Assembly: GCA_964019135.1 (NCBI GenBank)
Contig: OZ025263.1
Location: 31,970,133-32,034,132 of the forward strand
Length of the DNA: 64,000 nt
Origin: Arenicola marina
Taxonomy: Eukaryota > Annelida > Polychaeta > Arenicolidae
Reading direction: 5' to 3'
Of this stretch, positions 23,037 through 35,140 are shown piece by piece. The translations under genes and the position numbers were made by a program. Position 1 is the stretch's first letter. Each line of letters begins with the position of its first letter. The notes below the pieces were generated by a model. The model was not told where the DNA came from and searched no databases. It saw only the letters and a list, made by a program, of their open reading frames with translations.

Positions 23037-26000
23037 CGATTCCGCTTACGAGCTCCCTCTTCTGGCAGAGGGCGTTCCGCTTACGCGCTCCCATCTACTG
23101 ACAGAGGGCGTTCCGCTTACGAGCTCCCTCTTCTGACAGAGGGGCGTTCCGCTTACGAGCTCCCTCTTCTGACAGAGGGCGTTCCGCTGACTAGCTCCCA
23201 TCTACTGGCAGAGGGCGTTCTGCTTACGAGCTCCCATCTACTGGCAGAGGGCGTTCCGCTTACGAGCTCCCATCTACTGGCAGAGGGCGTTCTGCTTACG
23301 AGCTCCCATCTACTGGCAGAGGGCGTTCCGCTGACGAGCTCCCTCTTCTGGCAGAGGGCGTTCTGCTTACGAGCTCCCATCTACTGGCAGAGGGCGTTCT
23401 GCTGACGAGCTCCCATCTACTGGCAGAGGGCGTTCCGCTGACGAGCTCCCATCTACTGGCAGAGGGCGTTCCGCTTACGAGCTCCCATCTACTGGCAGAG
23501 AGCGTTCCGCTTACGAGCTCCCATCTACTGGCAGAGGGCGTTCTGCTTACGCGCTCCCATCTACCGACAGAGGGCGTTCCGCTTACGAGCTCCCTCTTGT
23601 GACAGAGGGGCGTTCCGCTTACGAGCTCCCATCTACTGGCAGAGGGCGTTCCGCTTACGAGCTCCCATCTACTGGCAGAGGGCGTTCTGCTTACGAGCTC
23701 CCTCTTCTGACAGAGGGGCGTTCCGCTTACGAGCTCCCATCTACTGGCAGAGGGCGTTCTGCTTACGAGCTCCCATCTACTGACAGAGGGAGTTCCGCTT
23801 ACGAGCTCCCATCTACTGGCAGAGGGCGTTCCGCTTACGAGCTCCCATCTACTGGCAGAGGGCGTTCTGCTTACGAGCTCCCATCTACTGACAGAGGGCG
23901 TTCCGTTTACGAGCTCCCATCTACTGGCAGAGGGCGTTCCGCTTACGAGCTCCCATCTACCGGCAGAGGGCGTTCCGCTTACGAGCACCCATCTACTGGC
24001 AGAGGGCGTTCCGCTGATGAGCTCCCTCTTCTGACAGAGGGCGTTCCGCTTACGAGCCCCCTCTACTGGCAGAGGGCGTTCCGCTTACGAGCTCCCATCT
24101 ACTGGCAGAGGGCGTTCCGCTGACGAGCTCCCTCTACTGGCAGAGGGCGTTCCGCTGACGAGCTTCCATCTACTGGCAGAGGGCGTTCGCTTACGAGCTC
24201 CCATCTACTGGCAGAGGGCGTTCCGCTGACGAGCTCCCATCTACTGGCAGAGGGCGTTCTGCTTACGAGCTCCCATCTACTGGCAGAGGGCGTTCTGCTT
24301 ACGAGCTCCCATCTACTGGCAGAGGGCGTTCTGCTGACGAGCTCCCTCTTCTGGCAGAGGGCGTTCTGCTTACGAGCTCCCATCTACCGGCAGAGGGCGT
24401 TCCGCTTACGAGCTCCCATCTACTGGCAGAGGGCGTTCCGTTGATGAGCTCCCTCTTCTGACAGAGGGCGTTCCGCTTACGAGCTCCCATCTACTGGCAG
24501 AGGGCGTTCCGCTTACGAGCTCCCTCTACTGGCAGAGGGCGTTCCGCTTACGAGCTCCCATCTACTGGCAGAGGGCGTTCCGCTGACGAGCTCCCTCTAC
24601 TGGCAGAGGGGGTTCCGCTGACGAGCTCCCTCTTCTGGCAGAGGGCGTTCTGCTTACGAGCTCCCATCTACGGACAGAGGGCGTTCTGCTTACGAGCTCC
24701 CTCTTCTGGCAGAGGGCGTTCTGCTTACGAGCTCCCATCTACTGGCAGAGGGCGTTCCGCTGACGAGCTCCCTCTACTGGCAGAGGGGGTTCCGCTGACG
24801 AGCTCCCTCTTCTGGCAGAGGGCGTTCTGCTTACGAGCTCCCATCTACGGACAGAGGGCGTTCGGCTTACGAGCTCCCTCTTCTGGCAGAGGGCGTTCTG
24901 CTTACGAGCTCCCATCTACTGGCAGAGGGCGTTCTGCTTACGCGCTCCCTCTTCTGGCAGAGGGCGTTCCGCTTACGAGCACTCATCTACTGGCAGAGGG
25001 CGTTCCGCTGACGAGCTCCCTCTACTGGCAGAGGGCGTTCTGCTTACGAGCTCCCATCTACTGACAGAGGGCGTTCCGTTTACGAGCTCCCATCTACTGG
25101 CAGAGGGCGTTCCGCTTACGAGCTCCCATCTACCGGCAGAGGGCGTTCCGCTTACGAGCACCCATCTACTGGCAGCGGGCGTTCCGTTGATGAGCTCCCT
25201 CTTCTGACAGAGGGCGTTCCGCTTACGAGCTCCCATCTACTGGCAGAGGGCGTTCCGCTGACGAGCTCCCATCTACTGGCAGAGGGCGTTCCGCTTACGA
25301 GCTCCCATCTACTGGCAGAGGGCGTTCCGCTTACGAGCTCCCATCTACTGGCAGAGGGCGTTCTGCTTACGCGCTCCCATCTACCGACAGAGGGCGTTCC
25401 GCTTACAAGCTCCCTCTTCTGACAGAGGGGCGTTCCGCTTACGAGCTCCCATCTACTGGCAGAGGGCGTTCCGCTTACGAGCTCCCATCTACTGGCAGAG
25501 GGCGTTCTGCTTACGAGCTCCCTCTTCTGACAGAGGGGCGTTCCGCTTACGAGCTCCCATCTACTGGCAGAGGGCGTTCTGCTTACGAGCTCCCATCTAC
25601 TGACAGAGGGAGTTCCGCTTACGAGCTCCCATCTACTGGCAGAGGGCGTTCCGCTTACGAGCTCCCATCTACTGGCAGAGGGCGTTCTGCTTACGAGCTC
25701 CCATCTACTGACAGAGGGCGTTCCGTTTACGAGCTCCCATCTACTGGCAGAGGGCGTTCCGCTTACGAGCTCCCATCTACCGGCAGAGGGCGTTCCGCTT
25801 ACGAGCACCCATCTACTGGCAGAGGGCGTTCCGCTGATGAGCTCCCTCTTCTGACAGAGGGCGTTCCGCTTACGAGCCCCCTCTACTGGCAGAGGGCGTT
25901 CCGCTTACGAGCTCCCATCTACTGGCAGAGGGCGTTCCGCTGACGAGCTCCCTCTACTGGCAGAGGGCGTTCCGCTGACGAGCTTCCATCTACTGGCAGA

Positions 26001-27958
26001 GGGCGTTCGCTTACGAGCTCCCATCTACTGGCAGAGGGCGTTCCGCTGACGAGCTCCCATCTACTGGCAGAGGGCGTTCTGCTTACGAGCTCCCATCTAC
26101 TGGCAGAGGGCGTTCTGCTTACGAGCTCCCATCTACTGGCAGAGGGCGTTCTGCTGACGAGCTCCCTCTTCTGGCAGAGGGCGTTCTGCTTACGAGCTCC
26201 CATCTACCGGCAGAGGGCGTTCCGCTTACGAGCACCCATCTACTGGCAGAGGGCGTTCCGTTGATGAGCTCCCTCTTCTGACAGAGGGCGTTCTGCTTAC
26301 GAGCTCCCATCTACTGGCAGAGGACGTTCCGCTTACGAGCTCCCATCTACTGGCAGAGGGCGTTCCGCTTACGAGCTCCCTCTACTGGCAGAGGGCGTTC
26401 CGCTTACGAGCTCCCATCTACTGGCAGAGGGCGTTCCGCTTACGAGCTCCCTCTACTGGCAGAGGGCGTTCCGCTTACGAGCTCCCATCTACTGGCAGAG
26501 GGCGTTCTGCTTACGAGCTCCCATCTACGGACAGAGGGCGTTCTGCTTACGAGCTCCCTCTTCTGGCAGAGGGCGTTCTGCTTACGAGCTCCCATCTACT
26601 GGCAGAGGGCGTTCCGCTGACGAGCTCCCTCTACTGGCAGAGGGGGTTCCGCTGACGAGCTCCCTCTTCTGGCAGAGGGCGTTCTGCTTACGAGCTCCCA
26701 TCTACGGACAGAGGGCGTTCGGCTTACGAGCTCCCTCTTCTGGCAGAGGGCGTTCTGCTTACGAGCTCCCATCTACTGGCAGAGGGCGTTCTGCTTACGC
26801 GCTCCCTCTTCTGGCAGAGGGCGTTCCGCTTACGAGCTCCCATCTACTGGCAGAGGGCGTTCCGCTGACGAGCTCCCTCTACTGGCAGAGGGCGTTCTGC
26901 TTACGAGCTCCCATCTACGGAGAGAGGGCGTTCTGCTTACGAGCTCCCTCTTCTGGCAGAGGGCGTTCTGCTTACGAGCTCCCATCTACTGGCAGAGGGC
27001 GTTCCGCTGACGAGCTCCCTCTTCTGGCAGAGGGCGTTCTGCTTACGAGCTCCCATCTACGGAGAGAGGGCGTTCTGCTTACGAGCTCCCTCTTCTGGCA
27101 GAGGGCGTTCTGCTTACGAGCTCCCATCTACTGACAGAGGGCGTTCCGCTGACGAGCTTCCATCTACTTGCAGAGGGCGTTCCGCTGACGAGCTCCCTCT
27201 ACTGGCAGAGGGCGTTCCGCTGACGAGCTCCCTCTTCTGGCAGAGGGCGTTCTGCTTACGAGCTCCCATCTACGGACAGAGGGCGTTCCGCTGACGAGCT
27301 CCCTCTACTGGCAGAGGGGGTTCCGCTGACGAGCTCCCTCTTCTAGCAGAGGGCGTTCTGCTTACAAGCTCCCATCTACGGACAGAGGGCGTTCTGCTGA
27401 CGAGCTCCCTCTTCTGACAGAGGGCGTTCTGCTTACGAGCTCCCTCTTCTGGCAGAGGGCGTTCCGCTTACGAGCTCCCTCTACTGGCAGAGGGTGTTCC
27501 GCTTACGAGCTCCCATCTACTGGCAGAGGGCGTTCTGCTTACGAGCTCCCTCTACTGGCAGAGGGCGTTCCGCTTACGAGCTCCCTCTACTGGCAGAGGG
27601 TGTTCCGCTTACGAGCTCCCATCTACTGGCAGAGGGCGTTCCGCTTACGAGCTCCCATCTACTGGCAGAGGGCGTTCCGCTTACGAGCTCCCATCTACTG
27701 GCAGAGGGCGTTCTGCTTACGAGCTCCCATCTACTGGCAGAGGGTGTTCTGCTTACGAGCTCCCATCTACTGGCAGAGGGCGTTCTGCTTACGAGCTCCC
27801 ATCTACTGGCAGAGGGCGTTCTGCTTACGAGCTCCCATCTACTGGCAGAGGGCGTTCTGCTTACGAGCTCCCATCTACTGGCAGAGGGCGTTCTGCTTAC
27901 GAGCTCCCATCTACTGGCAGAGGGTGTTCCGCTGACGAGCTCCCTCTTCGGACAGAGT
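23037..27958. repeat. 36-bp satellite array, about 137 copies, with higher-order repeats
   Basis: Head-to-tail units of 35-36 bp contain cgttccgcttacgagctccc then atctactggcagaggg. Three unit types recur: ...catctactggcagaggg, ...tctactggcagaggg and ...tcttctggcagaggg, the last with hairpin potential (ccctct/agaggg). A block of more than 1 kb recurs at an offset of 1820 bp (23551 pairs with 25371, 24061 with 25881), including a shared one-base deletion (gggcgttcgctt at 24181 and 26001). Because 36 is a multiple of three, several frames stay open and give spurious 12-residue-repeat ORFs on both strands. Each unit contains GGCAGAGGGCG, close to the CTCF core consensus. Confidence 0.95.
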
Positions 27959-28110
27959 ACTCACAACCTTGCCTTTAATCCACACACATTGGATTATTTA
28001 CTCTCCAACTTCAGTCCCCAAGGTGGAAGAGCAAGCTGCTCGACTGCTGCTGATGCTTGCGCATTCAATCCCCACCCGTGGCATGGCACAGTTTTGCTGT
28101 GTCAAGGATC
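27959..28110. other. Short unique segment between satellite and SINE
   Basis: No gene recognised. Confidence 0.3.
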
Positions 28111-28262
28111 AGATGATGGTTGGTTGGTTATTCAGGACGCTTTACCCACTGTTGGTCATATCGCCTCAATGGGAGAAGGAAGGGAGAGTGGAGCCATGTC
28201 CCCGGGGTAACCCTCTACGCAATGCGAGCGCTCCAACCCACTGAGCTATCGCGCCGGCCCCG
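28111..28262 (-). repeat. tRNA-derived SINE, family A, internally deleted
   Basis: Reverse-strand copy. The 3' end (ggttggttggttattcagg on +) leads into the body, and then the sequence jumps from gtccccggggtaaccctctac directly to the tRNA head (gctccaacccactgagctat on +), so much of the middle is missing. CAAGGATC on both sides (28103-28110, 28264-28271) looks like the target duplication. Confidence 0.8.
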
Positions 28263-29514
28263 CCAAGGATCGGGTGAATCATCCTTGCCCAATAAGTAGT
28301 TGAAGGTGAGGCCAAGCCATAGTGCACCAGTGTCTGAAACGTGGATACCTAACGTGTGGAGTGAAAATGAGGACCTTAGGTATTGTTACAAAGTAGCTTC
28401 GATTCACATGTCCACAATATAAATGCCGGCGCCATTATCGGTGGAGGGGCACCATGTAGTGAACATCAAGCAAGGTTCCAGCACCCCAAAGACAATTTCT
28501 GTTCGCGTGGGTGTAAGGAAGGCCAGAGGGAGTGATTGGTGGGCGGCGATGCCAAATATGACGAGAGAGGGTAGAAAAGGCAAAAAACAGACGACTAAGT
28601 TTGTGGATGGGGGGGGGGGGGTACAAGACGACGCTCCAATAAACTGACCGGCGAAGGTTGTCAACGTATTAGCGTGGGATGGGGGTGGGTTGGGGGTGGG
28701 AGTCAGGGGGGTGGGGGCGGGGGGGCGGGGTGTATTACAGCTTTAGCATGGGGTGTCACTCGCCCCCGTTCGATCGGCCCCTGATAAGGAGGTACATAAC
28801 AAATTATGCCGGAGACAGTGAAACAAGGCTGTGTGATCTGCGAGGCGGGGTCGGGAGGAACTGCGGTGGCTCTGACTTCCCTGGCCCGATCGGTCGGGGA
28901 AAAAGTGGGCGTGGCCTCGGCAATCACTGGCCAATGGGGTGAGTGGGCGGGAAGCCATGAAGAACAAGTGTGGGTGGGGTGGGTGGATAGGCGCCTGGGT
29001 AGCGTGGGTACTGATGGGGCTGGAGGAGAGGGAGGGGGGCAAGGGTCATGAGATGGATGGACAACGAAAGAGACGGGGGGGGTGGTGGATGGGGGTAATG
29101 AGGGTATGTTTAGGAAGAGTTGACAGACTGGATTACCGCCTATAGAGCGAAGCACCCGGCTCGCTGGTAAGTCGCCCACTCTCACCCACTGCCACACCCT
29201 GTGACCCTCACCCAACGCCTTTCACTTGCAGGTAAGGGGCGATAACAACCCTCTCGGCTAGCTTCCCATCCATAGGAACATCGTAACATTTGCATTACCA
29301 CCTCACCCCAAGCCCACCCCCACACCCTGCCCCCGCCTCCCTACCCAACCACCCCGCCACCTCCTTAAACCCGCGTGATAACACCAAGCCACAGGACGGC
29401 CCCGCCAGATTCGCGTGTTTGAGCTTCGCCGCTAGGAGTCGCCAGCCGGGGGCGTGGGAACTGGAAGCTGAGGACGCAGCGTCATCAGTCGACACGTCAC
29501 GACAGGACCGATTC
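28263..29514. other. Upstream flank of the peptide-precursor gene
   Basis: G-rich tracts at 28608-28620 and 28678-28735, then CpG-richer DNA towards the promoter at 29515. C-rich low-complexity sequence at 29300-29370. No exon supported. Confidence 0.4.
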
Positions 29515-29590
29515 AGTCACGTGACTCCCGCTGGTGACGCAGACGCCGGCCTGGGATATAAGGGAGCGGAGAGAGGTGTCAGCCGTGACG
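29515..29590 (+). promoter_or_regulatory. TATA-type promoter of the peptide-precursor gene
   Basis: A TATAAG box lies at 29557-29562 (context gggatataaggg), so transcription should begin near 29580-29590 in tcagccgtgac. Just upstream is a perfect 12-bp palindrome, AGTCACGTGACT (29515-29526), centred on a CACGTG E-box, with a CRE-like TGACGCAG beside it. The predicted 5' UTR is about 315 nt if unspliced. Inferred from sequence only. Confidence 0.5.
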
Positions 29591-29900
29591 GACACTCAGC
29601 CGTGAAGGACCAACAACTGAAGTCAGATATCCGGATGCTCAGCACGTCGCAACAACTTTAAGCGACCAGAAAAGATAACGAGATAATTTTGCGACAATCA
29701 ATTACGTCCGGCTGTGTGAACACTTTACACTTTTCCGGGAAAACAAAAACTCCACGACAATAGAGGAACTTTTGGATAATTGGCTGGTGATTCGTCCATC
29801 AAAAACGTCAGCGAGGAAAAGTCATTGAAAGGACATTTGTTTTGGTTTTGGTTTTGGCTGGAGTTAAATTCATCTGCTTAACAGCGAGTCTTTTAACCAG

Positions 29901-30442
29901 ATGGCGCTAGCAGTGGCGAGAATATCATGTAAGGGGACGATGATGGGAACAGGACTGCTATGTGTATTGCTGGCGGCGGAAATGACCTCAGCTTTCGAAT
30001 ATTCCGCCTACTGCAATATGCAGTGCATGCGCGGGATGGGCGGGAACTTGTGCAAGTGTAGCGCCGTGCACTTCGCCGGCAAGCGCGCCAGGGAGCGCTC
30101 CAGAGATGGGGGTCTAGGACAGCCCTACGTCGTCCAGCCGGGCCCAGCGGACACCTCCTTCTCCCGCACCCTGCCGTCCTCCCTCACCGCAACCCTCCCC
30201 GGGACACCTCGCTCCCTGCTTTTCTCGCATTGGGCTCAAGCCGTGCGTGACATGGAACCAGCTAACCGGATCCCGGAAGTCAGTCGCCACATTCACTCAC
30301 CACCAGATGGCGCTGGCGACTTCGATGCTGACGGGCACGAGCAGTACGAGCGGGGCGCCGACTCACCTGACGAGCGACCTCTGGCGGAGGATTCCGCGCT
30401 GCGGCAAGTTCTGGTGCGACACCTAGCGTCACTGCGTCTCAG
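29901..30442 (+). CDS. Secreted peptide-hormone-like precursor, first coding exon
   Basis: The ATG at 29901 opens a frame coding a signal peptide: hydrophobic core GTGLLCVLLAA at residues 16-26, likely cleavage after TSA at residue 31 (initiation at Met14 or Met15 would give a more typical length). Immediately afterwards comes a 28-residue peptide with four cysteines (38, 42, 51, 53; spacing C-x3-C-x8-C-x-C, core CNMQCMRGMGGNLCKC). It ends HFA before Gly60-Lys61-Arg62, the classic signal for dibasic cleavage and C-terminal amidation. The remaining 119 or so residues are a Pro/Ser- then Asp/Glu-rich region without further Cys, as in prohormone spacers. The frame meets a TAA at 30444, but a strong donor (CAG|GTAAGA, intron from 30443) precedes it, so another exon probably follows. 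It was not found. I cannot name the hormone. Orexin A also sits directly after its signal peptide, has four Cys ending C-x-C and is amidated, but its cysteine spacing differs. Confidence 0.68.
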
Positions 30443-30909
30443 GTAAGAGAGTGATTCTGGTGACACAGTTCCTAATATTTAACCGTGTCGGTAAACTTAA
30501 ACATTTATAATTCCGAAAACATCACCTTTATAATGCAGAATTACTCGGATGCTTGCAGCGGTCGAAGTATATATATGGCCTCTTTGTACAGAACGCGACA
30601 AATATGGTTATATATCCATAACAAAAACGCTTCCCAGCTAATGATTTCCACCTTCTAATACAGGGTACATCCGGCGTAATATGGCCCTAAAATAGTCATG
30701 TATGAAAAATCGCCATACATATGTTTTACCCTCGTCTCACCGTGTCCATCGTCTAGCATTGTTCTACCATTGATCGATCCCCTTTTGTTTTGATGGGCCT
30801 TCTATATATATACGTGGCGGACCCGTATTTCCGGACGTTAACGTAACTGCAGTTAATGGATTGTTGAATCAATAGTTTGGCAACGTCTCTTCGGAATATT
30901 TGAACCTGC
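30443..30909. other. Presumed intron of the precursor gene
   Basis: GTAAGA donor at its start; no matching acceptor or second exon recognised. AT-rich. Confidence 0.35.
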
Positions 30910-31790
30910 TATAAGATAAGATAAGGTTTTATTTAACGTCGGTATGTAAAAGTCAACAATAAACCTGATCACACGTGCTATTGACCGACAATGATAAAAT
31001 GACATGAGCGGATGAGATATATGTACATATGACAATGAAAGTATAACAACCTTTGCATCTCATAAAACCTTACACATTAGCTATGTTACATAATGTGCAC
31101 GAATTACAGTGACACAAGAACACATCCGAAGATGACAGCGTTGTTTTAAATTCCTTGGCATTCCTTGGTATCAATCTTGTTGATACTCGTGTAAACTTCT
31201 AATGACATGCAGCGCAATCGTTTAACATATAGCAATGGTCTACCTGCTCTCTTCCTCAACTCTGCGTATTCTGATCTAAAGTCATTAAACACATACCTCA
31301 ATGCCCGCTCCTGTATCTTTTCAATCTTACGCATATTTTTCATATCCCAAAAATGCCATACAACAGGACAATAATTAAAATGTGAAAGAATAAAAGAATG
31401 AAATAACGTAAGTTTGCTATCAACATCCATTGATTTAGAAACTCTAGCTAAAACATTGAGACTTTTTCCAGTTTTCTTGCATAAACTTAATATATATATG
31501 GTTGCCGAAAGTTAACCTAGCGTCCAGTTGAATACCTAGTAATGTTACTTCCTGTTGTGCTGCCAGTTCTGTTCTAGAAATCGAAAACGATCTGTGCTGA
31601 CTTAATTCGTTTCTCTTTTCAAACACGATTGCCTGGTAATTACTTGGGTTCGCTTTCATGTAATTGTCGACGAACCACGTTGTTATCTCCGATAACGCCT
31701 TCACTAGAATTACTTTAACCTTGTTAAACTCCTTACCTTGAGCCGCCACAGTATTATCATCAGCATAATTATACTTATTATGCTATCACG
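30910..31790 (-). mobile_element. LINE (non-LTR retrotransposon) 3' fragment
   Basis: On the minus strand, translation gives the reverse-transcriptase core Tyr-Ala-Asp-Asp (YADD; + strand 31756-31767). Then come the downstream segments WFVDNYMKANPSNYQ and VTLLGIQLDARLTFGNHI. Next, in another frame, are FILSHFNYCPVVW, KIEKIQERALRYVFND and PLLYVKRLRCMSLEVY, the conserved C-terminal RT region of jockey/CR1-type LINEs. The element is 5'-truncated. Frame changes near 31440, and stops upstream of YADD, show it is dead. The 3' end appears at about 30910 as a short gataa repeat beside aaggttttattt. Confidence 0.85.
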
Positions 31791-32229
31791 CCATAAATCT
31801 GGTTGTCTCCTACAGAATCAAACATATGTGTCTATAACATAAATCAAATTTTACCCAATCTTCTTCAAGCATTGTGTTCCTGTCAGGAAATGTTATGGCC
31901 TGACTAATGGACAAAATAGTATATTCACGTCACTAAAATTTTGTACCTGCACCTCAAACGCAGTAATATATAAGACTAAACACAAATTGTTAAGCAAAGC
32001 CATTTTTCTGGTCTTTTCCATACTATTTGAAGCATATATTACAATATCGTTAAACTAAATCTTTCATTTCAGCATATAATATCTCGAATTGGCGGGGAAT
32101 ATCTGCATTCGTTATTTGAATTCCTCTACCTAGATAACGTCGGATTATATTACAACCATAGCATTCTGTACATATGTATATTTTATGAAGGCTCATGAGG
32201 TAATAACGTATTAAATGTCAGATGTGTTC
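31791..32229. other. AT-rich intergenic or intronic DNA
   Basis: No gene recognised. It may include decayed upstream parts of the LINE. Confidence 0.3.
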
Positions 32230-32535
32230 TCATAGGGGAGGATCCAGTAATTTGAAAAGGGGGAGCGTGGTTCCATTGAAACCTGCGACCGGGGGAGGGC
32301 AGGCTCTGAACAAATTTGCGACCTGGGGATCCACCAACTTTTTGACGGCCGGGACAAGGTTCGAGGGCGCTCAGATAGCGTTCTTCCTCAAAAAAAGGGG
32401 GGGTGGGGGGTTATGGTCCACGCCTCAGATGACCGAAATTTTGCATTGCAAAACGGTATTCTTCCTGAAAAAGGGGGGGGGGGGTGGGGAGGAGTCCGGA
32501 TCCTGTAGACACCGCCCTTGGATCCGCCCTTGTCT
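32230..32535. repeat. G-rich 'GGCGGATCC' MITE-like repeat
   Basis: It starts ggggaggatccagtaatttg and ends cttggatccgcccttgtct, an inverted pair. It contains cctgcgaccgggggag, ctcagatagcgttcttcctc and two G runs. Confidence 0.65.
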
Positions 32536-32554
32536 CCCCACGTGTCTCTCAATG

Positions 32555-32635
32555 ATGGTCTAACTTTGAAGGACGATGATGATATGTAGAAACCATTTTA
32601 CATGTCGCACTTCCGCTCATGCGAGAAGATAACGG
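32555..32635 (-). repeat. Dispersed repeat shared with 38590-38690
   Basis: The reverse complement of gtagaaaccattttacatgt and cgcacttccg recurs at 38615-38660, as ggaagtgcgacatgtgaaat and ggtttctacat, with similar flanks. Unclassified. Confidence 0.5.
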
Positions 32636-34042
32636 GTTTGAAAATTAGCGTGTTTGATTTCTCATCACAATGTAGGTTTAATTAAAGTCATGGGCGAAGT
32701 GATGACCCAGTATCAATGCAGAACCAGTAATTTCGCCAAGAGAACAAAGCATGCAAGCCCGCGTCGCGACAGTTGGCACTCCACGGTTTGCAGGGGTTGA
32801 ATTTAAAGGATGATATGTGGACGCCATGCTGAGAATTACCGAACATGACATATCCGTACATAGCAGTTTAGCAGTTGTAATGATTAAGGACTGTAGATAT
32901 ATATGCACACATCTCCTTCGCCGTGCGATCAATTACAACAAAAAAAATAGAACAAATAATTGGTCCCATTCTCCGCTCGCGAGATGTCGCCGAATGCGTC
33001 TATCTCCGACCCGAGCGCACTGGTCAATAAAACAGCGAGAATTGATTTACCGCAAATACATAGACCTGCCGAATATTTGCCCTCTTTTGCCGGATTATCA
33101 CTCCTCTGTTTACCGACTGATTCTCTGCGGAGCACCGGTTAACGAGAGGGCAGGACTAGCCCATTGCGAAGGTTATGGAGTGAATTTTTTTCAGTGATTG
33201 TCTGATATATATATATGTGTATATGTGCAACACTGCAAAGACGAAGGATCGATTAATGGACTACGGGGGCAAGGAGGAGGCGTGTATATGAGGTTTCTTT
33301 GGGTGTTTTACGATTTACAGTTTATTCATTGCTCGATTCATACATGGATGTCACGGACACACGTTATAGGTACATGGCATAGGCACATTACAGAAGCAAA
33401 ACAATTCAATAAGCATTAAATAAGGTTATCCTGTGCATCACACAAATTGTCCCCATACTCTTTGAAATTTACAATTTCTTTACACAGCTATATATTTCTC
33501 ATAAATTAAACATTCTGGGCCACAGCGTCAAAAACTCCAAAAGTGTGGAATATAATTACTGGAGTGTAAATAAAGTGTCTGTCTATTAAACACATGTTAT
33601 CCAGCGGTGGTTCATAACCGCCAAGAAGTAATGTAAGTAAGTAGGGAGGAGTGAGAGTTGATGTAGTCGATTGCACAGGGCATAATGGCTAAACCCACAA
33701 CGTGTGACATTACTTTGACAAGGGCTTGCTCGTATTGCTATTGGCTTTGTCCTTTTCTTCCCCGATTAATGTATTGGTGTGAACAAAAGGACAAGACATG
33801 ACCTGTGCCTATCCTCCATGATGCTTTTCCAGCTCTCCTCCCCTTGCAGCATGGGCCGAACCCAAGCACAGGTTGTCTTGTTGCCGTCCGCCACTATTGA
33901 ATTAGCATTGCCAGAGTTCTTGCTGATGTCAACATACACAGGTATTCAACGTTGCTGTTGATTCGGGTCTTCAACGCAGCAGACATATAAAAGTTATGAG
34001 TTACTTTAACACTTAGGAATGAATGGAGAACCAAGTTGCATA
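32636..34042. other. Intergenic DNA
   Basis: No gene recognised; unique-looking AT-rich sequence. Confidence 0.35.
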
Positions 34043-34385
34043 TCGAGCTGTTTCTCGCCAAAACTGAAGAGGTCAAAATACAAATAACAGTTCTTGAATT
34101 ATCCAAAATTTCTTTTTGTCTATACTTCACGCGTGCCAGACTGCCAAATGGAGTCTCGTAGCCTTGCCCGTGATATCAATATACCACAGGTTTTCAACTT
34201 AGTGGTAAACGTCATCAGTTTTCGTGCTTCACGATGTTTTTTATAAGTAGCAATGCCGCGAGTTCTGAGGTGTCCCGGGATAGACAGGTTTGCCATATCA
34301 CAGCCGAAACGGCGATGTTTATTAGGTTTCGGCAAATTGTGATATATCTATGGCGCCAGGGCTTAGATATGGCGGGAAAAGCTCG
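34043..34385. mobile_element. MITE with TCGAGCT...CCCGCC termini, copy 1
   Basis: Termini tcgagctgtttctcgccaaa and (in reverse) atatggcgggaaaagctcga are imperfect inverted repeats. The body matches 42458-42800 (shared aaatggagtct, agacaggtttgccatatcac, aacggcgatgtttattaggt). No coding content. Confidence 0.65.
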
Positions 34386-35128
34386 ACAGTCAGCTTTGAG
34401 GTTTTGTGCTTTGCTGACACGGTGACACCAAGGAGTTAATATATAGGTCACATATGTGATTCGTTTACTTTTGATGAGGTCATAAGCATGACGTCATAAT
34501 GTTATTGATGCTGGTGTCAATATAGCGCAGCTTACACCGGCAAGTGGAAGTCGGGGACACCCTCTCTGGCTGGGGGGTGAGGTAACTAATTCCTCTATTT
34601 TGGTATGGCCTTGGTGGAACAGTGGTGCCTGTCAGCAGGAGAACATCTCCCATAGGATGGGATGGGGTGCGGTGAGGCTGTCCGGTACTAATATCTCAGC
34701 GTGTACTGTGCCGCAAGCGGTGTGTGTGTGTGTGTGGATTATGGACGGTGGCCCGGGACTGAGGGGTAGAGATAGGGGAGTAGGAGAAGAAAAGGGAGGG
34801 GGTGGGTGCAGGTGGTGGTCTGTACCAGGTCACCAGAGCGTGACCAGGGGTCTCAATCAACTCACTACGTGCAGGGTCCACACAGCAGACTGCAGCCCGC
34901 CAGGCGTCAATACTCAGCCGTCACTCCACCCCTCCATAGTCAACACTCCACCCCCGAACTCTGAGTCAACACTACGGGGTGTCAAAGTACAATCTGTCAT
35001 GTCGCGACCATGATAATGGCTCCTTAATTGAACTCCGCACAATTGAAGCAAAGGCTTCAATTCTACGAAGGCCTTGAAGGGATACTCGGCAATATCCTCT
35101 CTGAAGAATGTCAGAGTTGAATGAGTGC
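34386..35128. other. Intergenic DNA
   Basis: Contains a GT microsatellite at 34721-34735 and a TGACGTCA octamer at 34489-34496. No gene recognised. Confidence 0.35.
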
Positions 35129-35140
35129 GTGGGTCGGCAA

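Noticed and set aside
23296-25808. Long open frames with a 12-residue repeat (ELVSGTPSASRW and others) on both strands
   Set aside because: Artefact of the 36-bp satellite; equal openness on both strands and frequent frame change by 35-bp units.
23037-27958. Possible CRISPR array
   Set aside because: Units are contiguous with no unique spacers, the context is animal DNA, and no cas-like genes are present.
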